A stretch of 64,000 nucleotides of DNA from Bradyrhizobium liaoningense (GTDB lineage: Bacteria; Pseudomonadota; Alphaproteobacteria; Rhizobiales; Xanthobacteraceae): assembly GCF_018130955.1 (NCBI RefSeq), contig NZ_JAFCJM010000003.1:62001-126000 (forward strand). Direction: 5' to 3'. The translations under genes were made by a program, and so were the position numbers. Below are positions 55,901 through 63,282 of the stretch, piece after piece (the first letter of the stretch is position 1; each line of letters begins with the position of its first letter). Under the pieces are notes generated by a model. The model had not been told where the DNA came from. It saw only the letters and a list, made by a program, of their open reading frames with translations, and ran no database searches.

Positions 55901-56226
55901 CCTTTGCCGCCTACGCGGGGAGCAGCACGACGTTGGAGTCGGTTGAGACCAGCTTCCATCAGGACCTCAACGGCGATGGCGTGATCGGAGTGCCAGCGGC
56001 GCCCCCCGCCGCTGCGCTGGGCGACAACTTCGTGTTCGCCTCGGATTCCTCTGCGGGGGGAGGTAGCCCGGACGCGTATCCCGTCATGTCGAAGGATGTG
56101 AAGCCAGGCGACGGACATCTTCCGACGGGCGAGGTTCTCTCCTTCATAGAGCTTGCCGGCGCGGACCTGCCGCACCTTGTGTCGTACCATCTGAACGACC
56201 ACTTGGGTGACTTCCTGCTGCGCTGA
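52981..56226 (+). CDS. serralysin-like M10 metallopeptidase with five tandem W-rich/Ca-binding repeats
   Basis: Extracellular protein of 1081 residues. Residues 1-230 are a metzincin domain with zinc site HELGHAVGLKH (His139, Glu140, His143, His149) and Met-turn Met173 (TIMSY). Residues about 320-360 hold RTX-type repeats (GGGGNDTITGGGGNDTIVGG). From about residue 425 there are five repeats of about 117 residues; each has a segment like AWKDAGTNQFVIWDTDANGN, resembling tryptophan-rich C-terminal domains, and ends in DLNGDGxIGV, an EF-hand-like calcium loop. No signal peptide is seen; RTX type I secretion is expected. The start codon is TTG at 52981 with GGAGA upstream and is not certain. Confidence 0.85.
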   Translation: MATAVYASATNNAEIDGLLGGTKWSGTITYSFPDSPSDYSASYNGNGEPTGSGFAQAPSQMQSAIVYAVGLINSYTNANIQYAGTNGADIMVAQSPAANPTSYAYYPSSYASGGDIWFGTAYNYSLASLGNYYFATALHELGHAVGLKHSQETGGVSNVAVPSAHDDSEYTIMSYRSYVGAPLTGYTAESYGFSQTYMANDILALQTLYGANYSTQSGNTVYTWSPTTGQEFINGVGQLAPGGGAGGSANRIFETVWDGGGVDTYDLSNYATNLSLNLNPGAASVFSSTQIAYLGNGHYASGNVYNAYVYNNDARSYIDNAIGGSGSDTIIGNVIANVLNGGGGNDTITGGGGNDTIVGGSGTDTAVYSGSRASYAVSYNSATQVFTLIDQRSSTPDGTDTVSSIESFQFADGTISSATLISQLAPVVIEAIGDTSLVQSNGYYLLNPTAGGTGPTMKNGGAPLPVGQFSALTAIGAEQTGSGYDVAWKALNADQYTVWTTDSNGNMQLMILAAVSGTSYELESIETTFHQDLNGDGTIGVVTRVIESAGTTTLTQIANNYYLYQSGVGPTLKYNIVPVIAGQFAPYTPVAAEHTAGGYEVAWKDSSTNQFVIWDTDANGNRLSFAVYAGSSTTLESFETTFQQDLNGDGVVGVPVSAAIETYGATALVQTGNNYFLNPTAAGSGPSLKLAGVSVVAGQFSPYTPIAAEQTASGYEIAWKDAGTNQFVIWDTDANGNRLSFALYDGSSTTLESFETSFHQDLNGDGSIGVPAGSTVIEAYGTTALVQTGNNYFLNPTAGGSGPSLKLGGVAVVAGQFSPYTPIAAEQTASGYEIAWKDAGTNQFVIWDTDANGNRLSFAVYAGSSTTLESVETSFRQDLNGDGSIGVPASSTVIEAYSSTALVQSGSNYLLNPTAGGSGPSLKLGGVAVVAGQFSPYTPIGAEQTASGYEIAWKDAGANQFVIWDTDSNGNRLSFAAYAGSSTTLESVETSFHQDLNGDGVIGVPAAPPAAALGDNFVFASDSSAGGGSPDAYPVMSKDVKPGDGHLPTGEVLSFIELAGADLPHLVSYHLNDHLGDFLLR
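54262..55992 (+). repeat. five in-frame tandem repeats of about 351 bases
   Basis: Repeat units begin near 54262, 54613, 54955, 55306 and 55657; spacing is 351 bases except 342 between the second and third. Units three to five are almost identical at the DNA level over long stretches, implying recent duplication or gene conversion. They encode the repeats of the metallopeptidase. Confidence 0.85.
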
Positions 56227-56426
56227 CAGGCTGGGCGCGTTCCGCCCGCGATTGGACGCCCGCGCGGATGTCGGTGGTTGTGATCGCCCGTCCGATAGGC
56301 TATTGGGACAGCGTGAGCTTGCGCGGCGGCGGATGCCGCGTCGGCCATTCGAATGGCCGGCGGATTGCTCAGAAGCACGATTGATTTGTGCGAGACGCTC
56401 GGGTCGGTGTTTTTCCTGGCTGGACC

Positions 56427-57353
56427 ATGCCTGAAATTTCTGTCGTCGCCCCGGTCTACAATCAGCAGGCATCGACACTAACCGAACTCGTTCGCCGCCT
56501 GGGTGCCTCCCTGAAGAAGACCAGCAGCGATTTCGAGATCGTCCTCGTCGACGACGGCAGCACCAACGATGCCTGGCTCACGATCAAGGAGATGGCGCGG
56601 GCAAACCGCGAGGTCAGGGGGATTCATCTCGCGCGAAACTTCGGCCAGCACGTCGCCATCAGCGCGGGGCTCGACCATGCTGACGGCAGGTGGGTGGTCG
56701 TGATGGACGCCGACCTGCAGGACCGGCCCGAGGTGATTCCGCAGCTCTATGCGAAGGCACAAGAGGGCTACGACGTCGTCTTCGTCAATCGGGCGCGGCG
56801 GCCGGAGCCGCTCGTCTACCGAGCGGCCGCAGCGCTGTTCTACCTGGTGCTGAATGCTCTGTCCGGGCAGGACTACAACCGGTTGCAAGGTAACTTCTCG
56901 ATCGTGTCGAGCGAGGCCGTGCGGGCATTTCGATTGCTGCGCGAACCCGGTCGGTTCTATGGCGGCATGCTTCGCTGGGTGGGCTTCAGGCATGGCAGTA
57001 TCACGGCCGAACATGCCATGGCCGACGCAGGACAGACCAGCTACAGCTTTCGCAAGCGCGTGCGTTTTGCCGTAAACTTGATCGTGAGTTTCTCGACGCG
57101 ATTGCTTTATTTCTCGATCTTGCTCGGTCTGCTGATGGCAGTGGGTAGCTTCGTGGCGGCCGGCCTCATTGTCATCGAAAAGATCCGATATCCGGAATAT
57201 CCGTTGCAGGGCTGGCCGAGCGTCATGACGGCGATCTTCTTCACGGCGGGCGTCACCAACCTGGCTATCGGATTCGCCGGCCTCTACATCGGTCAGATCT
57301 TGCAGCAGACAAGGGGCAGGCCACTCTATATCGTGGCATCGACCACGCGCTAG
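56427..57353 (+). CDS. family 2 glycosyltransferase, polyprenyl-phosphate type
   Basis: Protein of 308 residues: an N-terminal GT-A domain (ISVVAPVYNQQ, LVDDGST, VVMDADLQDRPE) and two C-terminal transmembrane helices (about 233-255 and 268-295). This layout belongs to GtrB/DPM1/ArnC-like enzymes that transfer a sugar to undecaprenyl phosphate or modify glycolipids. It starts after a 200-base gap behind the metallopeptidase and is followed by a methyltransferase. Confidence 0.88.
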   Translation: MPEISVVAPVYNQQASTLTELVRRLGASLKKTSSDFEIVLVDDGSTNDAWLTIKEMARANREVRGIHLARNFGQHVAISAGLDHADGRWVVVMDADLQDRPEVIPQLYAKAQEGYDVVFVNRARRPEPLVYRAAAALFYLVLNALSGQDYNRLQGNFSIVSSEAVRAFRLLREPGRFYGGMLRWVGFRHGSITAEHAMADAGQTSYSFRKRVRFAVNLIVSFSTRLLYFSILLGLLMAVGSFVAAGLIVIEKIRYPEYPLQGWPSVMTAIFFTAGVTNLAIGFAGLYIGQILQQTRGRPLYIVASTTR

Positions 57354-57386
57354 CGCTCGGTGAATGCAAGTGTTAGGGCCAATTTC

Positions 57387-58178
57387 ATGAAGTTCAGTGA
57401 CCAACAAATCCGTTCGTTCTGGCGCGATCAGGCGCAGCGTTTCGGTGACGATCATCGCGCATCCTGGAACGACCGGCACGCAATCGCTCTGGAGATCGCG
57501 GAAATCTCCAAATGGTTACGAGACGGGATGCGCGTCATCGACGTCGGCTGCGCCAACGGCTTCTCGACGCTCAGCTACGCGCAGCAATTCCGGATCGACA
57601 TTAAGGGGGTCGACTACATTCCCGAGATGATTGCGGCAGCGAAGGATCGCCTTGCAGCGCAGAGCTTGCCGCTGGCGGCAACCGTCGCATTCGCCGAAGG
57701 CAATATCCTCGATCTGCAGGAGCCGGACGGGCTGTATGACGCGGCCATCGTAACGCGCGTCGTCATCAACCTTGGTCAGCGTGAGCGACAGGTCGCTGCG
57801 CTTCGGGAGGCGGCCAGGGTCGTCAGGACCGGCGGCAGGCTGCTGGTCTCGGAGGCGACGCAGGAGGGTTTGCGCCAGCTTAATGCATTCCGTGCTGAAT
57901 GGGGGCTTGGCCCGATCCCGGAGCCGCAGTTCAACAACTATGTCGATGCAGAGCTGATGCGTACGGCGGCGTCCGATCTCGTCGTTCTCGAAGAGATTTC
58001 AAACTTCGCCAGCACCTATTTCGTCGGCACGCGCGTGTTGAAGCCGCTGCTGGCGGGATTGATCGGCAATAAGGTCGATCCATCGCGCCCGGACATGGAA
58101 TGGAATCGCTTCTTCGCGACGTTGCCGTCGGGTGGCGACTATGGGACTCAGAAGCTGTTCGTATTCCGGCGAAAATAG
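57387..58178 (+). CDS. class I SAM-dependent methyltransferase
   Basis: Protein of 263 residues with the SAM-binding motif VIDVGCANGFSTLSYA followed by motif II AAIVTRVVINLG. The ATG at 57387 is preferred (MKFSDQQIRSFW); a GTG at 57360 gives nine extra residues. It lies 33 bases after a glycosyltransferase gene, so a role in modifying a sugar or lipid-linked glycan is reasonable but inferred. Confidence 0.85.
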   Translation: MKFSDQQIRSFWRDQAQRFGDDHRASWNDRHAIALEIAEISKWLRDGMRVIDVGCANGFSTLSYAQQFRIDIKGVDYIPEMIAAAKDRLAAQSLPLAATVAFAEGNILDLQEPDGLYDAAIVTRVVINLGQRERQVAALREAARVVRTGGRLLVSEATQEGLRQLNAFRAEWGLGPIPEPQFNNYVDAELMRTAASDLVVLEEISNFASTYFVGTRVLKPLLAGLIGNKVDPSRPDMEWNRFFATLPSGGDYGTQKLFVFRRK

Positions 58179-58619
58179 AACTGGCCAATTCTGTCAGTCG
58201 TTAATCCGGGGGCCGATCTGACCAGCAGGCTCAAGCGCCCGTCGCGTCTGTGCGGTAGGGGGCGCGCGATTCCAATTAAAAAAGGCAATACTTGGTTGAA
58301 CCTCGTCAAGGTTGTGTCGACCTACCTTAGCGCCCGACTGATTGACGGTTCTTGGTTGTGGCAATCGGGACGAGCGGCAAACCTGCCCATGTTGCTTGAC
58401 GCGCATGGCAAACGTGCCTAACGGCTTGGTACCAAGATGTTTAGGCTTCGATCTGATAGGGGGCGGGGGGAGACCGAACTGATTCTCAATCATGCGGATT
58501 GAAATCTCGGGTGGACACATTTGGCCACCCGAGCCCTGCACCTGCCGACAAGTAGTAATCAGAGTCATCGTTAAATCTTCATCGGCCGAGGAGTCTCGGC
58601 GAATTAAGGAGGTTATTCA
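58179..58619. other. 441-base non-coding region with a hairpin
   Basis: No gene is seen. It contains a 9-base perfect inverted repeat CTCGGGTGG (58506-58514) and CCACCCGAG (58525-58533) in the probable leader of the next gene. AAGGAGGT then sits 6 bases before ATG 58620. No T-tract follows the hairpin, so it is not a standard terminator. Confidence 0.5.
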
Positions 58620-59486
58620 ATGCGTCGCATTGCCTTGCTGGCTGTGGCCGTAGGACTTTTTCTTCCCATCTTGGCGTCGGCGCCGGCTCACGCCCAGGCG
58701 ACCAGGACCTGGGTGTCGGGTGTCGGCGATGACGCCAATCCCTGCAGCCGTACGGCCCCGTGCAAGACCTTCGCGGGCGCGATCTCGAAGACTGCTCCGG
58801 CCGGCGAGATCAACTGCCTCGATCCCGGTGGCTTCGGCGCCGTGACCATCACCAAATCGATTACCATCTCCTGTGAGGCCGGGACCGCGGGCGTCCTCGT
58901 CTCGGGCACCAACGGCATCATCATCAACGCCGCATCCACCGACCTCGTCTATCTGAAGGGCATTGACTTCGAGGGGGTCGGCACCGGCCTTACCGCCATC
59001 AAGTTCCTGTCCGGCGCCGGCTTGGTCGTGGACAGCTGCGTGATCCGCGGCTTCCGCGGTTCGAATGGGCTCGGCATCGGCTTCAACCCAACGGCCAACG
59101 CGACGATGACGGTCGTCAATACGGTCGTTGCCTACAATGGCAGCGTGGGCGGCGGCGGCGGCGGCATCCAGGTTGCGCCCGGCAATGGCAGCGCGACTGC
59201 AACCGCTATCCTTCGCAACGTGACACTCGACAAGAATAACGTGGGCATAGCGTCGATCGGCTCCGGAGGAGCTTCCGTCATCCAAGTCTATGAGTCCTCG
59301 ATCTCGGACAGCCTGTCGACGGGTGCGGTCGCCAGTGGCACCGGCGCGGCGATCCGCATCGGTCGCTCGAGCATTACCGGCAGCGGCGGCGCAGCCACGA
59401 GCGGCAACGTGCTGTCCTATCTCGACAACCAGATCAACGCCAACAATCCCGACACCTCGCCGGCGACAGCGGGCGGATACAAGTAG
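58620..59486 (+). CDS. secreted right-handed beta-helix protein
   Basis: Product of 288 residues with a signal peptide (about 1-26, APAHA-Q). The repetitive beta-rich body has Gly/Asn/Thr/Val-rich turns (SITISCEAGTAGVLVSG, VDSCVIRGFRG, RNVTLDKNNVGIAS), consistent with a right-handed parallel beta-helix. It probably acts on or binds polysaccharides, or is a surface protein. No catalytic residues of known lyases were identifiable. A terminator follows at 59503. Confidence 0.8.
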   Translation: MRRIALLAVAVGLFLPILASAPAHAQATRTWVSGVGDDANPCSRTAPCKTFAGAISKTAPAGEINCLDPGGFGAVTITKSITISCEAGTAGVLVSGTNGIIINAASTDLVYLKGIDFEGVGTGLTAIKFLSGAGLVVDSCVIRGFRGSNGLGIGFNPTANATMTVVNTVVAYNGSVGGGGGGIQVAPGNGSATATAILRNVTLDKNNVGIASIGSGGASVIQVYESSISDSLSTGAVASGTGAAIRIGRSSITGSGGAATSGNVLSYLDNQINANNPDTSPATAGGYK

Positions 59487-59502
59487 AGTCCGGTCCTCAT
59501 CG

Positions 59503-59540
59503 GGGCTCCGGGCGTAACCCGTCCGGAGCCCTTTCTTTTC
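59503..59540 (+). terminator. Rho-independent terminator after the beta-helix gene
   Basis: GGGCTCCGG (59503-59511) and CCGGAGCCC (59523-59531) form a GC-rich stem followed by TTTCTTTTC, 16 bases past the stop codon. Confidence 0.8.
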
Positions 59541-59632
59541 TGGCCAGCCCCAGCCTGTGGGATGGCGCCGATGGATTTCGGCATTCCCCGAGTCTAATAT
59601 CTCGCATTGATCTGGATCGGCGACGATGGGCG

Positions 59633-60163
59633 ATGGGACGCGACGACGAGATGGGCGCAAAGTTATTTCCGGGTTGGAAGCTTGCCGTTGCAACCGCTAC
59701 CGCCGCGGTCATGCTGGCCGCCGTTTCCGCCCACGCCCAATCCCTTAGCCAGGGCGTCGCCGCATTCAAGCGCCAGGACTACGTGACGGCTTCGCGCGTC
59801 TTCATTCCGCTAGCCGAGCGCGGCAATGCCGCCGCGCAGTCCCAACTGGGCTTCATGTTCGAGACCGGGCGCGGCGTGCCTCAGAATTATACCGAAGCCG
59901 CGATGTGGTATCGGCGCGCCGCGGAGCAGGGCGACAGCCTCGCCCAGTATTCGCTCGGGCTGCTCTATGACCGGGGGCAGGGCGTGCCGCGCGATATCGT
60001 CGAGGCCTCCAAATGGCTCAATCTCTCGACCGCCGCGGCGCCGCCGCGGGCGAGGGAGTCGCGGGCCAGGATCCGCGACGCCGTCACTACCAAGATGACC
60101 CGCGCCGAGATCGCCGAGGCCCGCCTGCGCGCCCTGGAATGGGCGCCGAGCCGCGAGCATTAG
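59633..60163 (+). CDS. Sel1-like repeat protein
   Basis: Product of 176 residues with a signal peptide (about 12-36, SAHAQ) and two Sel1/TPR-like repeats (AAQSQLGFMFETGRGVPQNY and AQYSLGLLYDRGQGVPRDI). Periplasmic scaffolding or complex assembly is usual for the family. The start may be Met7 at 59651. A degenerate FNR-like half palindrome (TTGATCTGGATCGG, 59607-59620) lies just upstream. It converges with the prepilin peptidase gene. Confidence 0.82.
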   Translation: MGRDDEMGAKLFPGWKLAVATATAAVMLAAVSAHAQSLSQGVAAFKRQDYVTASRVFIPLAERGNAAAQSQLGFMFETGRGVPQNYTEAAMWYRRAAEQGDSLAQYSLGLLYDRGQGVPRDIVEASKWLNLSTAAAPPRARESRARIRDAVTTKMTRAEIAEARLRALEWAPSREH

Positions 60164-60167
60164 CTAG

Positions 60168-60776
60168 CTAGTCCTGCCAGACCGCGAGCCAGTTTGCGAG
60201 CCAATCGGTTGCCACTCTCTCGCCCAGCCAGCCGATCCAGATCGCGGGCGCCAGGAACAGGCCGAACGGCAGGAAGGCGGTCGCGCTGAGCGGCTTCCTA
60301 CGCAGTGCAGCATTGATGGCGTAGGCGCCGATCGCCGCCAGCGCCGCCAGTTCGATTGCCACGGCCACCGTCATGAGATCGAGCCAGGCGCCGGCGACCG
60401 CCGCGAGCTTGATGTCGCCGAGCCCAAGCCCGTCACGGCCGCGCCAGCGCCGGTAGATCAGCATCAGGGCCAGCAGCGGCAAGGCCACCGCGAGCCCCCG
60501 CAAGGCCGCCCAGAGCACGGCCTGCGCGCCCGCGTCCGGCCCGATCGCCCAGGCCCGGAGCAGGGCAAGCGCAAAGGCCGTGGCCGTGAGCTCGTTCGGG
60601 ATGCGGTAGGTGCTCGCATCGGTCGCGGCGATGGCCAGCATCAGGGCCGCCAGGAACGCGCCCAGAAGGCCCTCGGCGCCGGGGGCGGCGAGCAGGCTTG
60701 TGACGAGGCCCGCGCAAAGAATGAGGCTGAGGACGGGCGCCAGGCTCTGCGCAGCGGTCGCGGGTTCGTCCGTCAC
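60168..60776 (-). CDS. A24 prepilin peptidase (GspO/PilD-like, no methylase domain)
   Basis: Integral membrane protease of 202 residues with the two catalytic aspartates of the family, Asp53 (AATDASTYRIPNE) and Asp121 (GLGLGDIKLAAVAG). It cleaves leader peptides of pseudopilins or pilins. The short length shows that the N-methylation domain of PilD is absent. It begins 5 bases after gspD on the same strand, so it likely processes the pseudopilins of this type II system. Confidence 0.88.
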   Translation of the reverse strand: MTDEPATAAQSLAPVLSLILCAGLVTSLLAAPGAEGLLGAFLAALMLAIAATDASTYRIPNELTATAFALALLRAWAIGPDAGAQAVLWAALRGLAVALPLLALMLIYRRWRGRDGLGLGDIKLAAVAGAWLDLMTVAVAIELAALAAIGAYAINAALRRKPLSATAFLPFGLFLAPAIWIGWLGERVATDWLANWLAVWQD

Positions 60777-60781
60777 GCCCG

Positions 60782-63154
60782 TCAGCGCGTCGCCTTGGGA
60801 ACGACGACGACGGGATTGCTGGTGCCGACGAGACGGCCATTCATCTTGCTGCGCATCTCCTCGGCGATGACATGCGCGTCGACCCCGTCGCGCATGACGG
60901 TCGGCCGGATGAACAGGATCAGCTCGGTACGGGTCCGCCCGGTGCCCTGGTGCGAGAAGGCGTCACCGACGCCCGGAATGGAATCGAGGATCGGCAGGCC
61001 CTGGCGCTGCCTGTTCTCGGTCTCGCTGATCAGGCCGGCGAGCAACACGGTCTGGCCGCTCGTCACCGCGATCGAGCTCTTGACCCGGCGCTGCGAGATC
61101 GTTGGCGTCAGCGAGTTGGCGCTGCCGGCTGCCACGTTGGAGATCTCCTGCTCGATGTCGAGCACGACGTTGCCGTTGGCGTTGGCGCGCGGCAGCACGC
61201 GCAGGATGATGCCGGTGTTCTTGTAGTCGATCGTGTTGACGACGGTGTTGTTGGCGGTCAGCACGGTTGCGGTGCCCGTCGAGAACGGCACCTGGTCGCC
61301 GACCTGCAACGTCGCGGGCTGGTTGTCCAGCACGACCAGCGATGGGTTCGACAGCACCTTGACGTTGGTGACGTTGTGAAGCGCGTCGAGAACCACCCGC
61401 GGCGAGTTCTCCGCTCCGATCAGGAGATTGAAGCCGGGCAGCACGCGTCCGAGCAGCGCGCCGGCGGCGGCGTTGACGGCGTTGGACTGTCCCTCGATGT
61501 TGCTACCGATCGTCGCCGAATTGCTGACGCCTGAAATGGTGTTGGAGATCGAGCCCTGCTTGCTCGCCAGGAAGTACTGCACGCCATAGTTCAACTGGTC
61601 GTTCAGCGTCACCTCGGCGATGGTCGCCTCGATGGCGATCTGGCGCTGGGGCCGGTCGATCTGCCGGATCGTCTGCTCGATGATGCGTTGCGATTCCATG
61701 TTGGCATAAACCAGCACCGCATTATTGGTGACGTCGGCCGTGATCCGCACGTTTTGCAGAATGCCGTTGGTATTAGGCCGCGCGCCGCCCTGCGCCCCGC
61801 CGAGGTCCTGGCCGGGTGTGGTGGTCGCCGCCGGCGAGGGGCGGGCGTTCAAAGGCGAGCCGGGTGGGCCGGTCACCGGCGTTGACGCGCCTGCGCCCGC
61901 CGTCGGCAATGCACTCAGCGCGGCCACGGGATTGGTGCCCGAATTGGTCGTCGACATACCCGAGCCGGGCGCAAGCTGGCTCTGCGCGCTGTCGAGCGTC
62001 GAGTTGCTCGTGCTGCTCTGGCTGAGCAGCATGTCGTTAAGCAGCGCCACGACCAGCTTGGAATTGCCATAGCGCAGCGGATAGGACTTCAGGTTCACGC
62101 CTTCGGTGTCGGAGCGGTCGAGCCGCGCGATCCACACCTGCGCGCGCTTGAGGTACTCCGGCTTTTGGCTGACCACGAGAATCGAGTTAAGGCGGGCAAT
62201 CGGCTGGAACTTCACCACGCTCTGGCTCATGCCGCCTTCGCCCGAGTCCATGATCTTTTCCATCTCGGAAATGAGCGGTTCGGGCGAGGAGTTGCGAACC
62301 GGGAAGATGCCGACCGACTGCCCGCGCATCCAGTCGGCGTCGAAGGACAGGATGGTGTCGATCGCAGCGGCGCGATCGGTGCCGCTGCCGGTGATGATCA
62401 GCGTGTTGCGCGCATTGTCGGGGCGCATGGTCGCAGCCTTCACGCCGAAAGCATCGAGCAGCTTGAAGATGTTTTGCGCCGAGGTGTAGCGCAGCGGCAC
62501 CACGCTGATGCCTTGGCCGGCTTCGGCGGTGGCGGAGCGGTCGATGCCGCCGGGCCCGGCCTCAGGCGCCGGAATGAGACGGTAGCTGTTGCCGCGATCG
62601 CGGATCAGCGCCACGCCGGACATGCGCAGCGCGTTCTCGAGCACGTAGAGCGCATCGGCCTTCGGAACCGGCCGCACCGAGGCCAGCGTCACCGTGCCCT
62701 GCACGCGCGGGTCGATGGTGTAGCCGAGGTTCAATACGTCGCCGAGGATGACCTTTGCCACCGTCGCGACGGGCGCGTTCTCAAAATTGAGGTCGTAGCC
62801 GCTGCCGCTGCCGTCCTCGCGCTCCGCGAGCGCCGCGCCCTGCGGCGTCGATCCATCGGCGAGGTAGATCGCGGGCCGCGACGACTTCGGCTGGGCAATG
62901 CCGCTCGATCCTGCATCTGCAGGTTGCCGCGGCTGGAGGTCGAGCGACTGGATCTTCTCGGTGACGTCCCGCGCGCGCGGGTCCCTGGCGTCGGCTTCGA
63001 TGTTGCGGTCGGCTGTGACGATGCACGCCGTCAACAGGAAAGCGCTCGGCAATAGAACAAGCGTTCCAGGCAACGCTGTGCGCAGGCGCGAAAGCGGCTG
63101 GACCACTTTGAACAAAATACGCCTACCAACGCTAAGAGTGACCGGAAAATGCAT
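60782..63154 (-). CDS. gspD: type II secretion system secretin
   Basis: Outer-membrane channel of about 790 residues. The signal peptide ends in a lipobox, LLTAC, so it is predicted to be a lipoprotein. An N0 domain (about 120-190: ENAPVATVAKVILGDVLNLG) is followed by N1-N3 and a Ser/Gly/Ala/Pro-rich insert (about 395-465). The secretin core has VPFSTGTA and VLLAGLISETENRQRQGLPI. The start at 63154 has GGGG upstream; longer starts (63166 ATG, 63181 TTG) are possible. It is divergent from gspE and adjacent to the prepilin peptidase. Confidence 0.92.
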   Translation of the reverse strand: MHFPVTLSVGRRILFKVVQPLSRLRTALPGTLVLLPSAFLLTACIVTADRNIEADARDPRARDVTEKIQSLDLQPRQPADAGSSGIAQPKSSRPAIYLADGSTPQGAALAEREDGSGSGYDLNFENAPVATVAKVILGDVLNLGYTIDPRVQGTVTLASVRPVPKADALYVLENALRMSGVALIRDRGNSYRLIPAPEAGPGGIDRSATAEAGQGISVVPLRYTSAQNIFKLLDAFGVKAATMRPDNARNTLIITGSGTDRAAAIDTILSFDADWMRGQSVGIFPVRNSSPEPLISEMEKIMDSGEGGMSQSVVKFQPIARLNSILVVSQKPEYLKRAQVWIARLDRSDTEGVNLKSYPLRYGNSKLVVALLNDMLLSQSSTSNSTLDSAQSQLAPGSGMSTTNSGTNPVAALSALPTAGAGASTPVTGPPGSPLNARPSPAATTTPGQDLGGAQGGARPNTNGILQNVRITADVTNNAVLVYANMESQRIIEQTIRQIDRPQRQIAIEATIAEVTLNDQLNYGVQYFLASKQGSISNTISGVSNSATIGSNIEGQSNAVNAAAGALLGRVLPGFNLLIGAENSPRVVLDALHNVTNVKVLSNPSLVVLDNQPATLQVGDQVPFSTGTATVLTANNTVVNTIDYKNTGIILRVLPRANANGNVVLDIEQEISNVAAGSANSLTPTISQRRVKSSIAVTSGQTVLLAGLISETENRQRQGLPILDSIPGVGDAFSHQGTGRTRTELILFIRPTVMRDGVDAHVIAEEMRSKMNGRLVGTSNPVVVVPKATR

Positions 63155-63282
63155 CCGATCCCCCATGGTCCGGACGCGCAATAATTTGCGCCACGATTAT
63201 GTTTTTGCTAGTAAATAAGTCAAGGGTAAAGGCCTTCCGTCACGCGCGGAAGCTGTTGCTTTCTAGTAACAAGGTAAGCGCT

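Noticed and set aside
55009..56478. 489-codon antisense frame across the metallopeptidase repeats
   Set aside because: Its repeats simply mirror the tandem repeats of the sense gene, and no ribosome binding site or domain is seen.
59607..59620. TTGATCTGGATCGG upstream of the Sel1 gene considered as an FNR box
   Set aside because: The second half site has two mismatches; mentioned only as degenerate.
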